Source: Rachicladosporium sp. CCFEE 5018 (taxonomy: Eukaryota > Ascomycota > Dothideomycetes > Cladosporiales > Cladosporiaceae). From it: a stretch of DNA of 64,000 bases. The position numbers and the translations under genes are program-made. The stretch is from assembly GCA_002077045.2 (NCBI GenBank), contig KZ111150.1, forward strand, positions 14,955 through 78,954, read 5' to 3'. Shown here one piece after another: positions 32,055 to 42,221 of the stretch (positions are counted from its first letter, which is position 1; each line of letters starts with the position of its first letter). A model generated the notes under the pieces. It was given only the letters and a program-made list of their open reading frames with translations. It ran no database searches and had not been told where the DNA came from.

Positions 32055-32744
32055 TTACCGCAAGACATGGGACGAGAGGCACTCACCGGCAGTGTAGCGC
32101 GGCGCCAACCAGGACCTTGCCTTATCAGCGATTGCAAAACAGCGACAAGACTGCTTCGGTTTCCGCAGGTGACATGTCTCGTCATGGCCTCCGCAACCCT
32201 CTAGCGTGTGGACCACAAGATCGCCTACGGTCTGGTCCTGTCTCCAGAAGAACCAGTGCAGCGCACAGTCGCGTTGGCACGCGGTATTCCCGAACATGAT
32301 GGGTCTGACTACGCTGGTGTTGTACGAGCGTGCCACGGGTATGGCGGAAACGTACATCTTCATTGCGCTGACGTATGACGGTAGAGCAAGCACATCGAGG
32401 GTGACCTGAACAGGTTTGTATGTCTTCCAATCCTGCTGACCACGGCCGGTCCAGGCAATGAGCAGGTTCAGGTACTGGTAGTTGTTGTTGCATTTCGAGC
32501 AGTGGTTGCCGGTCTCTGGCATGTCATACGCCCAGCAGCGAATAGCATCTATGCAGTCGGGATCCCGGTCGAAGAATAGCATCTTGCGTAACTTGGAGGA
32601 TTCGTTGATGCCGGAGTGCCAGTTCTTGCCCACGCGCTGGGCTAAGAGCAGAGTCTTCATATCACCGATATCAGTAAGGATCTGCTCGAGAAGCTCAGGA
32701 ACCGCAAAGGCCCTTGATGCGGCCGAACAGCTGACGGCGGCCAT
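32055..32744 (-). CDS. F-box-like family protein (left member of divergent pair 2)
   Basis: 229 aa from the ATG at 32744; the frame is open another 18 codons upstream. Signature: FAVPELLEQILTDIG, then KTLLLAQRVGKNWH, then LRKMLFFD. It has the CSKCNNNYQYLNLL cysteine pair, VSAMKMYVSAI, and HWFFWRQDQTVGDLVVHT, which tie it to the 22.1-kb paralogue. The C-terminus adds a Cys-rich stretch (CGGHDETCHLRKPKQSCRC) not seen in the others. Divergent from the next F-box-like gene, with about 250 bp between start codons. Function unknown. Confidence 0.7.
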   Translation of the reverse strand: MAAVSCSAASRAFAVPELLEQILTDIGDMKTLLLAQRVGKNWHSGINESSKLRKMLFFDRDPDCIDAIRCWAYDMPETGNHCSKCNNNYQYLNLLIAWTGRGQQDWKTYKPVQVTLDVLALPSYVSAMKMYVSAIPVARSYNTSVVRPIMFGNTACQRDCALHWFFWRQDQTVGDLVVHTLEGCGGHDETCHLRKPKQSCRCFAIADKARSWLAPRYTAGECLSSHVLR

Positions 32745-32993
32745 CCAGCTCAAGTCTGATAATTTAATGCGAGACTGACTGTGTTCGTCGCCTCGCACTC
32801 GGATTTCCCGCTATGCTGGAGGCCAGAGACTAGCAAGTGAAGTCCTGCACAGCCGCGGCAGGTGCGACCCAGAGACCGTACTTTCTGCGTCACGCACAAG
32901 GCGGATATCTGCGACCCCCTTTACAATCACTCCGTTCCGAGTACTATCCTCTACTCAATCGACTTTCCGCCACTTCCCAACGTCAAGATCACC

Positions 32994-33551
32994 ATGGCAG
33001 CTTCGACCGTCTTCAGTATTGCAAAACTTCTAGAAGCGATCCTCATCCCAGTCGCCGCTATGAAGACCCTTCTACTTGCCCAGCGCGTCAGCAAAACCTG
33101 GCAGACCACTATCTCTGAGTCGGAGGCCATCCAGGAAATACTATTCTTCCACTGCTCGAGGACAGGACCGGTGCGATACAACCCCCTGCTTCTTTCGGCG
33201 TCGAAGAGCGACCCCAAACATCCGAGCTATACCCTCACGGATTTGCGCATCCACGCCTGGGCTACTTTAGCCACCACGTACCCGAGCTATAGCAGCGCCA
33301 ACAGGATGTACCTGTCACAAGGGGATACAGTCTTCATCTACAACACCAGATGCCGTTCTCGCTATTCAGCATTGATATATGAGTCTGATGTATGTGATTG
33401 CGACTGCATGCATGGGCGCAAGACGATGGAAGTGATGATGTACCATCACAGGGCGAAGGGTACCTTGAGTGACTTCAGGAGAGAGGTCGCTGGTATGCTG
33501 GCATTGGGTTATAACCACTCGAGGCAGTGCTCCATGTTCTTCGGCGCATGA
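32994..33551 (+). CDS. F-box-like family protein (right member of divergent pair 2)
   Basis: 185 aa from the ATG at 32994, which has a good context (accATGg) and sits just before the motif; the frame is open from 32862. Signature: FSIAKLLEAILIPVA, then KTLLLAQRVSKTWQ, then IQEILFF. Later blocks (YNPLLLSASK, SSANRMYLSQGD, SDFRREVAGMLALGYNH) match the 21.2-kb member (YNTLLLGTPQK, SSAVRMYLLDK, AEFERGVRNQMMLGH), so this copy is closest to that gene. PELLE is altered to AKLLE. Confidence 0.7.
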   Translation: MAASTVFSIAKLLEAILIPVAAMKTLLLAQRVSKTWQTTISESEAIQEILFFHCSRTGPVRYNPLLLSASKSDPKHPSYTLTDLRIHAWATLATTYPSYSSANRMYLSQGDTVFIYNTRCRSRYSALIYESDVCDCDCMHGRKTMEVMMYHHRAKGTLSDFRREVAGMLALGYNHSRQCSMFFGA

Positions 33552-34023
33552 ACTGTAAGTCGATGTTGACACTTTGTTGAGCAATACGTACTGACTGTCT
33601 GCAGGATCATGTCTTCCGTGGAGGATCAACGTCTCTGCAGCGGCAGTGCGGTCATTTGTCTACCGTTGAGTAGACAGATCGGACCGGAGGATGTTTGTGC
33701 GGCCACACGGAGATACTTCAGCGGTCTGGCGTGGATGTCTGGAGCGCATTGGTCCATAGCCTTGGTTCCGGGATGCGCAATGAACCTATAGTTGCCTTAG
33801 TTCCGCAATTGTCGCGGAATTGGTATGGTCCAGGTATTGATCGCAGTCTTGCCTTACGTGACCAGATTGGCCGCCTACAGTGTACCTTCCTCTCAATACA
33901 TTCCGAACCGCGAATTCTGCTCCCGCCAGACCTGACAGGCTCGGTCCTAGTGGCTCGGCCAGATCCCACACTAGTGATCCTACCACGGCCTAGCCGACGC
34001 TATGTTCGAGTGTTCATCATCAT
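33552..34023. other. Intergenic, nothing recognised
   Basis: Spacer between the F-box-like gene and the amidohydrolase pseudogene. Short frames only. Confidence 0.45.
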
Positions 34024-34597
34024 TCATCTACACACCATTGAGCTGTCTCTAAATTCCCTCTTCACCTCGTCCAGCAGCTTCTTGTCGACAAGTACCTCCA
34101 CGGCAGTAGCCGACAAAGCCATCGCCACCTGCATAGCGCACCCATGCGCCTCCTCCGTGGCAGCAGCTTTGGCAAAATCCCGCGTATGTGGGATTTTGCA
34201 GAGCATCTAGAGGCTGTCAACACGGTGCTCAGCTTGATCGTTGCAGGCCCTGTCACCAACCATACTCCGCGTTGAGACTCACGACCGGCCCTGCTTTACC
34301 ACCGTCGAATACTGCAACAAAAGCCGTTTCTATACCATATGCTGAGCATTCGACTTCCCATCCTGGCACGGTTGCAAGATACGTCGTCAAGATGGCGTGG
34401 GCATGCAGTTCTTTATACGCGGTCTCAGGGTGATCATGGATGTCGAGACTGATGCGCCGCATGTGCTTGCTGATGCGATTGATGTGGTCGCTGATGAGGG
34501 ACTGGGTGTCGGACACAGCTGCTTTTGCAGGTGCACTAGGGGAATCATGGGCTGCGATAACGATATAGTCATCGTCGATTGTGCCATGGGTCGCCAT
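34024..34597 (-). pseudogene. M20 family amidohydrolase (PM20D2-like) pseudogene, internal deletion
   Basis: The N-terminal piece (to 34261) reads ISLDIHDHPETAYKELHAH, GIETAFVAVFDGG and GPVVSLNAEY, the classic start of the M20D amidohydrolase domain. A normal-looking 54-bp intron follows (34207-34260, GTTGGT...CTCTAG) and the next exon starts in phase as D-A-L, as expected before the metal-binding GHACGH block. There the gene breaks: about 10 bases later the sequence jumps to the family's extreme C-terminus in another frame (HTRDFAKAAATEEAHG, MALSATAVEVLVDKKLLDEV). The whole metal-binding core, about 250 residues, is missing and the frame is shifted, so it cannot make an active hydrolase. A 10-bp inverted repeat sits at the break. 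Confidence 0.8.
34172..34199. repeat. Perfect 10-bp inverted repeat at a deletion junction
   Basis: GCAAAATCCC (34172-34181) is separated by 8 bases from its exact reverse complement GGGATTTTGC (34190-34199). It lies where the amidohydrolase pseudogene changes from N-terminal to C-terminal sequence. One arm overlaps codons of the conserved HTRDFA block, so the other arm may be a copied fold-back segment made during the break. Confidence 0.85.
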
Positions 34598-35173
34598 GGA
34601 AAGCATTCCAAGCGAAGTTCGAGACGGACGAGCTGTCGATTGTGAAGGACAGCGACCAATCTGCACGAAGAACCAAATCGTCAGGTGCAGCTGCTGGGAT
34701 GGAATAATTTCCACTCAAGCAGGTGGCCTACCTCCTACCTTAACTCGACATTTTCGAGCCACTGCCAACGCTACTATCGATGCGCTTGTGAGAGCCGGTC
34801 ACGGCTGGAGCATCAGCGAGAAGCGGAGTGCTGTAGGGGAATCAGTCGCAACCCGGCGGTAGTATAGAGATACTATGTCGTTATCGCCAGCATGAGTTCC
34901 TGCCAGGGTCTCCACCAAGGGTTCGAAGATCACACAGCAGTCTCTATGCATGCGCACGCAAGTACACTCATGGTCCCGTCGGTTGGACATCCTCATGAAG
35001 CCACTTGGCCCGCCACAATGCAAGCCACAGTGACGTCGTCAGGTCGAAAACTTGGGGAAACCACAACCAGGCACGAGTTGAAGTAAACATAGATCTGCAA
35101 AGTGTATGTAACATTGTAAACTGCAAACATCTTCTCACACTTGCTTTCGCGCGCATAGTACCGCCATCTCAAG
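34598..35173. other. Intergenic, nothing recognised
   Basis: Between the pseudogene and SCS3. A minus-strand frame from 34993 to 35343 overlaps the SCS3 start and is a shadow. Confidence 0.45.
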
Positions 35174-36211
35174 ATGACGACTCGGCGCACGACGACACGC
35201 GTCGAGATCCCTCTTCCTCCTGCTTCGAACGGCACTCCGAAACGCACATCCTCATCTGCCACGAATGCAGGCATGACCATCATCGACGCATCGGCTGCCT
35301 CACCATGGCTTCCCACACCACTCGAGATGATCCTCCTCTCCATCTACCCGGGTACACTCGTCTTCGGATCCCTCTTCAGCACTCTCACAGTCAACTCCAC
35401 CCTCTCACCCTACAGCCACCTCTCGCAGTCCTACGCGCCTGAGCATGCGCCCTCTTACTTTGCTAAGAAGAGTAACATCTTCAATGTTTACTTCGTCAAG
35501 CAAGGCTGGCTCTGGATCACTGTGGCATTCTTACTGTTCGTCTTCACGCACGCGAGCTTGGGCCCAAAATTCGATGTCACTGCTTTCACAAGACGAAGGG
35601 TACAGGCGCTGGCTCGCTACACAGTGATCACGGCGTTCTGGGTTGCAGTCACGCAGTGGTTCTTTGGGCCGCCCATCGTGGACCGAGGTTTCAGGCTCAC
35701 GGGTGGGCAGTGCGCGATCTTGCTTTCCGATCGGGAAGCGGCTAGGGAGGAGCTCGGGGATGTGAAAGAAGCACTTACGCACGCTGCGTGTAAGTTACAT
35801 GGCGGGCAGTGGTCGGGCGGGCATGACATTAGTGGGCACGTGTTCCTATTGGTCGTAGGAAGTGCGATGCTGTGGTTTGAGGTCTTGCCCGCGGTCCTTG
35901 CATTGGCCGGGCTGAGACAGGCGAGAAGGATACAGACTGAGGGTGGACTGGTAAGGAGTGCGGCGATCGAGACAACAGAGCCTGGGGAGAAAGGGATTCC
36001 GGTGCCGAAAGATGTGGGTTGGGGAGTCAAGGCAACGATGACGGTGGCCGCTGCGAGCATGTGGATGCTGCTCATGACGGCGGCATACTTCCACACCTGG
36101 TTCGAGAAATTCACTGGCTTCGTTGTGGCGAGCATCGCACTGTATGCGGTCTACTTTGTGCCGCGGGGCGTGCCGGCCGTACGGCGGGTGCTTGGTATGC
36201 CAGGAGCATGA
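35174..36211 (+). CDS. SCS3: Scs3/FIT2 (FITM) family ER lipid-droplet protein
   Basis: 345 aa, single exon. Several hydrophobic helices plus the two marks of FIT proteins: NIFNVYFVKQGWLW near residue 100, and GHDISGHVFLL near residue 215, whose His is one of the two catalytic histidines; the second is in AYFHTWFEKFTG near residue 297. FIT2/Scs3 proteins act in the ER membrane on acyl-CoA (diphosphatase activity is reported for FIT2) and are needed for normal ER shape and lipid-droplet emergence; yeast Scs3 affects inositol lipid synthesis. The N-terminus is Thr/Ser/Arg-rich and probably cytosolic. Length is slightly below yeast Scs3 (380 aa). Confidence 0.88.
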   Translation: MTTRRTTTRVEIPLPPASNGTPKRTSSSATNAGMTIIDASAASPWLPTPLEMILLSIYPGTLVFGSLFSTLTVNSTLSPYSHLSQSYAPEHAPSYFAKKSNIFNVYFVKQGWLWITVAFLLFVFTHASLGPKFDVTAFTRRRVQALARYTVITAFWVAVTQWFFGPPIVDRGFRLTGGQCAILLSDREAAREELGDVKEALTHAACKLHGGQWSGGHDISGHVFLLVVGSAMLWFEVLPAVLALAGLRQARRIQTEGGLVRSAAIETTEPGEKGIPVPKDVGWGVKATMTVAAASMWMLLMTAAYFHTWFEKFTGFVVASIALYAVYFVPRGVPAVRRVLGMPGA

Positions 36212-38104
36212 TGTATAACGCTGTACTATTTTCACTCAGTGCAACAAATTTGCCTCTCCGCTGTGCATGTTGACGTCTCTGCGCATGCATACTGATCGCT
36301 GGCTCCCATTCTCGCAGTGTAGGATTAGGAGGAGCACAGAGAACGAATCCAGACTAATCGATGATCCCAATCTGGCGTTTCGATACAAGGCCGATTCGCT
36401 TCAATGCTGCTCCCACATAATCTGCATCCCACTCCTGGCGTGTACTTTGTTGAGACACCGTGGACCACCGAGTAGAGGAATCCGGACTCTCGTGGATGCA
36501 GTAGTCCGAAGCTGCCATCCGGTATATGTATGCGCCATCGGGGGGTCCAGAAAAACTGCTTGGCATATGCCATACGCGAAAGCGAGAACGCGGAGTTCAG
36601 TCGGCATTAGATGAGTCATCTTAGGCGGCAGTGAGTCGAAGGGAGGGAGGTGAGGTTATCTCGAGACTCAATCCAGACTTCACCTCTGTGTCGGTCTTTC
36701 CTTTCTCACCTATGTCATTGCAAACTCCTCTTAACAAAGCAGTGGTGAAGCTTTGAAGTACCAGGAAAGGATAGCCTCCCCATTGTCTCCATGGACGGCT
36801 TTCTCACGACCGGCCAAGGCCGAAGCTCGGCGCGGCTGAAAGCTTGGGTAGAAGCGACACTCTCCAGAACAAGGCGCGAAACAGGAGGTATTGCGCCGCG
36901 GCTGACCGACACGAGTGTCGAAAGTACTGGCCGGCGCGGGGGGCGTAGCACCCCGAGCCATGCAGTACCCACCGATCAAGCTTGCACATCGCCTGCCGAT
37001 GAGACTCTGGACTACTACACCAACGCCCCGCGTTCCAAACCAGCTGCCGGATTTGGTGCGATACATCAAGATTGCGCCAGATAAGCCCTGAGCCAACATG
37101 TGCTGGCCAAACTCCTTCGTCTGTCAGCTCGACACGAGAACCATCGCCGACGAAGCTCGCAAACACACATCTCACTGGGACTATCGGCGTGGATGTTCCA
37201 GGGCAGAGTACGCTACGCCAAGGCACTCCGCCATACCACGGGAGCTGCACTTCTATCGCTCGCGCTCTGATAGCGCAGAGCCGGCTGACGTCAGTATATC
37301 AGAGGGTGCATACCAAGCTGTTTCTTATCTCCAACAAGCGCCGTGGTAGCGGCGTGCCGAGCTCCATCAAGAGAGCCTGAACGCTTGTCGAATCGGATGC
37401 GTGGATGCCATGCGCTTGCTTGTCTAGACGGGAGTGGTGCAGCGTATACTGACTTTGTTGCCACATCGCGCCGTGCAGGATCGACGCCAGCTTACATGGG
37501 CTAGCCCTGAGACGCACATGGCTGCACGCGACACAATATATCACCAATCTATCGCGTACTCAGCTTAGTGTGATCGACGACCCCCAAGCACGTCAACTTA
37601 GCCTACGAAGGCGTGAAGCATTTCACAAGTGATGAGTTCGTCCCGCATTATTGCAGCTCCCCAGGCGTACTACCGAACTTGCGGTGCGCCATCGGGCTAG
37701 ACTCGTGCGATCGAAAGCTTCGGGCCAGCCGCTGTATGTGGTCGTACTGCACTGCAGAGCGCCCCAAAGTCTTATCGGCTGAATGGCGCTCATGATCGCC
37801 CATTGCAGGCCGTGTGTTGTACACGGAGCAATGGCACAGAAGGAGGGCTGACCCCGAACTGTGTGGTTGGTGCACTGCGTGCATATCATGATAAGCACCA
37901 TGGTTCATGTTCATTTACCTCCCCCATGCGGTAAGACACCCTGGTGGTCAGCGCAATACGGTGCAACTGCAGCTATCGTCGCGCGTGTGTCAAAGGTACC
38001 CTGCATCTTACTTCTACAAGCTTCTTCTCCCGTGAGTTTCTACTTTCCAAATTCTCACACGGTTACTCTCATAGTACCACAGGAGTTCATTGCGTGCACC
38101 CAAC
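36212..38104. other. Gene-poor stretch, about 1.9 kb
   Basis: The longest stretch here without a supportable gene. Small frames on both strands (for example 36804-37250 minus and 36325-36619 minus) have no family features; one begins MPTELRVLAFAYG, faintly like a fungal F-box-type start, but it does not continue. No repeats or RIP bias seen. The right end should hold the promoter of the OPT transporter gene. Confidence 0.45.
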
Positions 38105-41100
38105 ATGTCGTACCGGAAGCCATACACCGAGGGTGAGGCGATTGATCCTGCCGACCGATCGTCTTCCTCGGCCCACAGCATACACGAGGACGAGAAGGGT
38201 GGCGCCATTGAGACAGCTCGTCGCCAGTCCGTTCTTGAAGGCGAGGTCGTTCAACTGGCTGAGAAGCTCGATGACCAGAATGTCAAGGAACATCTTGCAC
38301 CAATCGAGGATCTGGAGAAAGTCATTGATAAGATTGATGGGTTGACGATCGAAGAGTGTCGCACCTTCGCAGCCAAGTTCCTGGAAGACCACGACTTCGA
38401 CTACAACATCGATGCTTCGCAAAGGAGCAAACTCCAGCACTTCCTCAACGGTCCACTCGAAAGTCAGAGTGACGATGAGTATGAGTTGGCATTCAAGTCT
38501 GAGGTTGCGATCCTCAAGTACTACAGTCCTTATCCGGAGGTTCGCGCTGTCACGACACCGGGTAAGTCATATCGACTGCATCCCCCAATCAATTAGGCGG
38601 CACTGGGGCGCAAGTACGAGACTAGCGACCAGTACGACCGCAGCGAAAGGCGCACATAGCTGCGCAAGAGCCACGATACAGGAGATGCCATGATGGGAAG
38701 CTAACGTGCTTATCTGCAGATGACGACGAGAACATACTCTGCGAGACTATCCGCGCTCATCTCCTCGGCTATCTCTGGGCTTGCGTCGCACAGTTCATCA
38801 ACTCGCTCTTCAATTCGCGCTTCCCGAACGTGTACCTCACGTCCACAACGGCTCAAGTTCTGCTGTACCCGTGCGGCAAGTTCCTCGCCTGGGCACTACC
38901 GGACTGGGGTTTTAAGATCGGTGGCACGAGACACTCTCTCAATCCTGGCCCCTGGACTTACAAGGAGCAAGTTCTGTCGACAGTCATTATCAATGTGTCG
39001 GTGACATCGGCCTATGTGTTCTGGTTAGTCGCAGCTGGGCCAGAGATCACGTGATGTCTTGGCATTTACAACATCTCACTCTGACACCGATGCAACAGGA
39101 ACATTCAGACGCAGGAGGTCTACTATCTCGACAAATGGCTGACGCCAGGCTACAAGATCCTGCTGTTGCTGGCCACGCAGATGATGGGTCTTGGCTTCGC
39201 CGGTAAGTCGCTGCACCTCCGAACACCCTCGGGAGGACATTGGGTGGTCTCAGACCGCAGCGATGCCGTGCGCCGTATTCGCTACTCTGACAACGATCAC
39301 AGGCCTCCTCCGCCGCTTCGCGGTCTACCCCATGGAGTCCATCTGGCCTACTATCCTACCGACTTTGGCACTGAACCGAGCACTTTTACAGGGAGACAAG
39401 AAGGAAACCATCCACGGCTGGAAGATCAGCATGTACAAATTTTTCTGGATCTGTTTTGCGGGTTTGTGGCATCCTTTGGCGCTAGACTCTGTCATGAGTA
39501 CGAGAGCACAACGCTAACGATCGGCAGGCATGATCGTCTACTTCTGGCTTCCGGGCTATCTCTTCCAGGCGCTCAGTCTCTTTTCCTGGATGACTTGGAT
39601 CGCACCGAACAACTTCAACCTCGCCATTGTGACTGGATCGCAGACCGGTCTAGGCTTCAACCCAATTTCGTCATTTGATTGGAATACGTTCAGCACGAAC
39701 TTCTTCCCTTTGACTTACCCATTCTACTCGTATCTGCAGCAGTACATCGGGCAATTCATCGGCGGTCTGGTGATCCTTGCTCTGTACTACACAAATACCA
39801 AGGACACTGGCTACCTCCCGATCAACAGCAGCCGCATTTTCGACAACACTGGCTCGCATTACAACATCACAAAGATTCTAGTGAACGATGTCGTCGACGA
39901 GGACCTATACAAGGCATACTCACCGCCATACTACGCTGCTGGTAATCTGGTGGTTTGTAAGTTGTTTGTCAGATCCTGTTGGCAAGTGCTCGAAAACTGA
40001 CAGTTACCATAGACTCGATCTTCTTCCTGTTCTATCCCTTCACCATGGTCTTCGTGCTCCTCGACAGTGGCAAGATCTTGGGCAAAGCCTACGTAAGCAT
40101 CTTCTCTGCGGCTTGGCAGCAGATGAAACGCGCTGGTCGTTCTACGGTTGCAGCGGGCAAAGCGCTTGGACAGGGCAATATTCGCGAAGCAGCATCGCAC
40201 CTCTACCATATCCTCGACGACGAGACCTCTGTTTACGACGGCTTTGACGACATCTGGACGAACATGGCCCGGAAGTACCCCGAGGTGCCCGATTGGTGGT
40301 TCGCGGCGGTCGCATTTACATCTTTCATCTTTGCGATTGTTATTTGCACCGTCTACACCGAGATGGGAACGCCCGTGTGGACAATTTTCTTCGTTATCGG
40401 TAAGCTAACGGGCAAGGAAGGCGTTGTGGCGATGTCGCCGACCTTGGACAACACTGACGAAGATTTTCCATAGGGTTGAACCTTATTTTCTTGGTGCCAA
40501 GCACATACCTCTACTCTATCAGTGGGACGACCGAAGGTCTGAACGTGCTCGCCGAGCTGATTGTCGGCTATGCTCTGCCTGGTCGCCCTGAAGTGAGTAC
40601 ACGGCACTGCTGGGACTTCCGAAGGCCCAGTAAAAGACTACCTTCGGCGGCTCAATTCCCTCTCACAATTGGGCTGTCGCACTTGTTTCATAAATGGCTC
40701 AGCTGATAATTGCATAGGCGCTCATGTTCGTGAAAGCATTCGGCTATAACATCACCGGCCAGGCTGATTACTTCGTGTCCGATCTAAAGATGGGTCTCTA
40801 CGCCAAGATCCCACCCCGAGCCATGTACCGCGGACAGATGATCAGCGCCTTCATCACAGCTTTCGTTGCCTATGGTGTGGTCGATCTCGTCGATGGTCTG
40901 GATGGGATCTGCACGCCTGACCAGACGGCCAAGTTCACATGTGCCAACGGATCCTCGGTCTACTTCTCAGCATCAGTCTTCTGGGGTGCCATTGGGCCTG
41001 CTCGTGTCTTCGGACAGATCTATCCGGTCATGAAGTATGCCTTCCTCCTTGGCTTCCTACTTGCACCGGTCTGGTGGGGCATCAAGCGCTACGGACCGAC

Positions 41101-41593
41101 AGCCAGACAATCCATGCGTACCAAGATGCCTGGGGCTATCTTCAAGCCACTCGATATACTCATCTTCACCCCGATCTCGTACCTCAAGCAGGTGCATCCC
41201 TCGCTAATCCTCAACGGCTTCATCTACTGGGTATGTTCCAAATCCTCTATTTTGAGTGTACGGCAAGTGTGCTGACCAGACTGACAGGCTCCCGTGAACT
41301 TGACCTACACGACCTCTGGCCTCTACATGTCGATGTTCTTCATGTACTACGTCCGCCGCTACAAGACGGCTTGGTTCGAGAAGTACAACTACGTCCTGGC
41401 CGCGGCGCTGATCGGAGGTGTGGCGCTTTCAGCCTTGATCATCTTCTTTAGCGTACAATACAACCCTGTGACTGTCAGCTGGTGGGGTAACGACGTCCTG
41501 GCGACTGGGGTTGATGGTGGTGCTGCCGACCGCACCGTGTTACTCATGGATCTGCCAGAGAAGGGATACTTTGGTCTGGACACTTGGGAGTGA
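38105..41593 (+). CDS. OPT family oligopeptide transporter
   Basis: Nine exons: 38105-38561, 38720-39023, 39099-39202, 39303-39461, 39528-39956, 40013-40399, 40474-40592, 40718-41230 and 41288-41593; all GT-AG and in frame, 925 aa. Start ATG at 38105. After a hydrophilic N-terminus come the OPT marks: SPYPEVRAVTTPDDD, FNSRFP, CGKFLAWALPDW, the LNPGPWTYKEQ block (N-P-G-P-F/W) with the later FNPISSFDW, and a C-terminal PVNLTYTTSGLYMSMFFMYYVRR. About 14-16 membrane helices are expected. OPTs import tetra- and pentapeptides (and sometimes glutathione or metal chelates) with protons at the plasma membrane. Intron 1 is longer (158 bp) than the others. The substrate is not predictable. Confidence 0.92.
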
Positions 41594-42221
41594 GAGGTCT
41601 GAAATCTATAGAGGTGGAAGAGTCTCCCTGAGCCGTTGCAACGTTGGGCACTATGGATGTCTTCACGAATTCACGTGCTTGAACTTATGTCGGGTAGCAC
41701 TTCAATGTAAGGGTGACCAGTACAGTCGTATCGCGTCTTGAAGCCAAAACGTCCGTGACTGGTCAACACCTTGATACCAGGTCGCTCACAGTGCAGGGCA
41801 AGGTAAACACAGCGTGGCTGTAATGCCATCGCACATATTGTGGGCTTGTACTGGCGTCGAGCATCGCGCTCGACTGCGACCACGCAGACTGTGTCTCCGA
41901 TCAGGTCTTCGCGAGTCAATCAACTTTACCGCACCTTGTTACGCCAATTATATCCTCAATATTCGTGCACATCTACTCCTATAGAGGCAGACGGTGTTGT
42001 CTCACAGCAATTGCCGATTTCGGCAACGCCTGGGTCGGTTGTTTCGGATGACGTGCTGGCCCTTGACCCCACGCACTCCACCATTACCAACAGATGCATC
42101 AAAGACTGTGATATCCTCTCTAATGCTGCCATTGCGCCAGACGAGACTCTACAGGCCAATCTGCGGATCTCTTTCCATCTACCACGTTGAACGAAGCCGA
42201 AAAATCGCCACTTCGATCGCG
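41594..42221. other. Intergenic / 5' region of BNA3
   Basis: No separate gene. An ATG at 42123 is in frame with BNA3 and would add 33 basic, mitochondrial-presequence-like residues. The rest holds short shadow frames. Confidence 0.45.

Noticed and set aside
36325..36619. Small minus-strand frames, one starting MPTELRVLAFAYG
   Set aside because: Faintly like a fungal F-box-type start but the rest has no family pattern and frames change; too weak.
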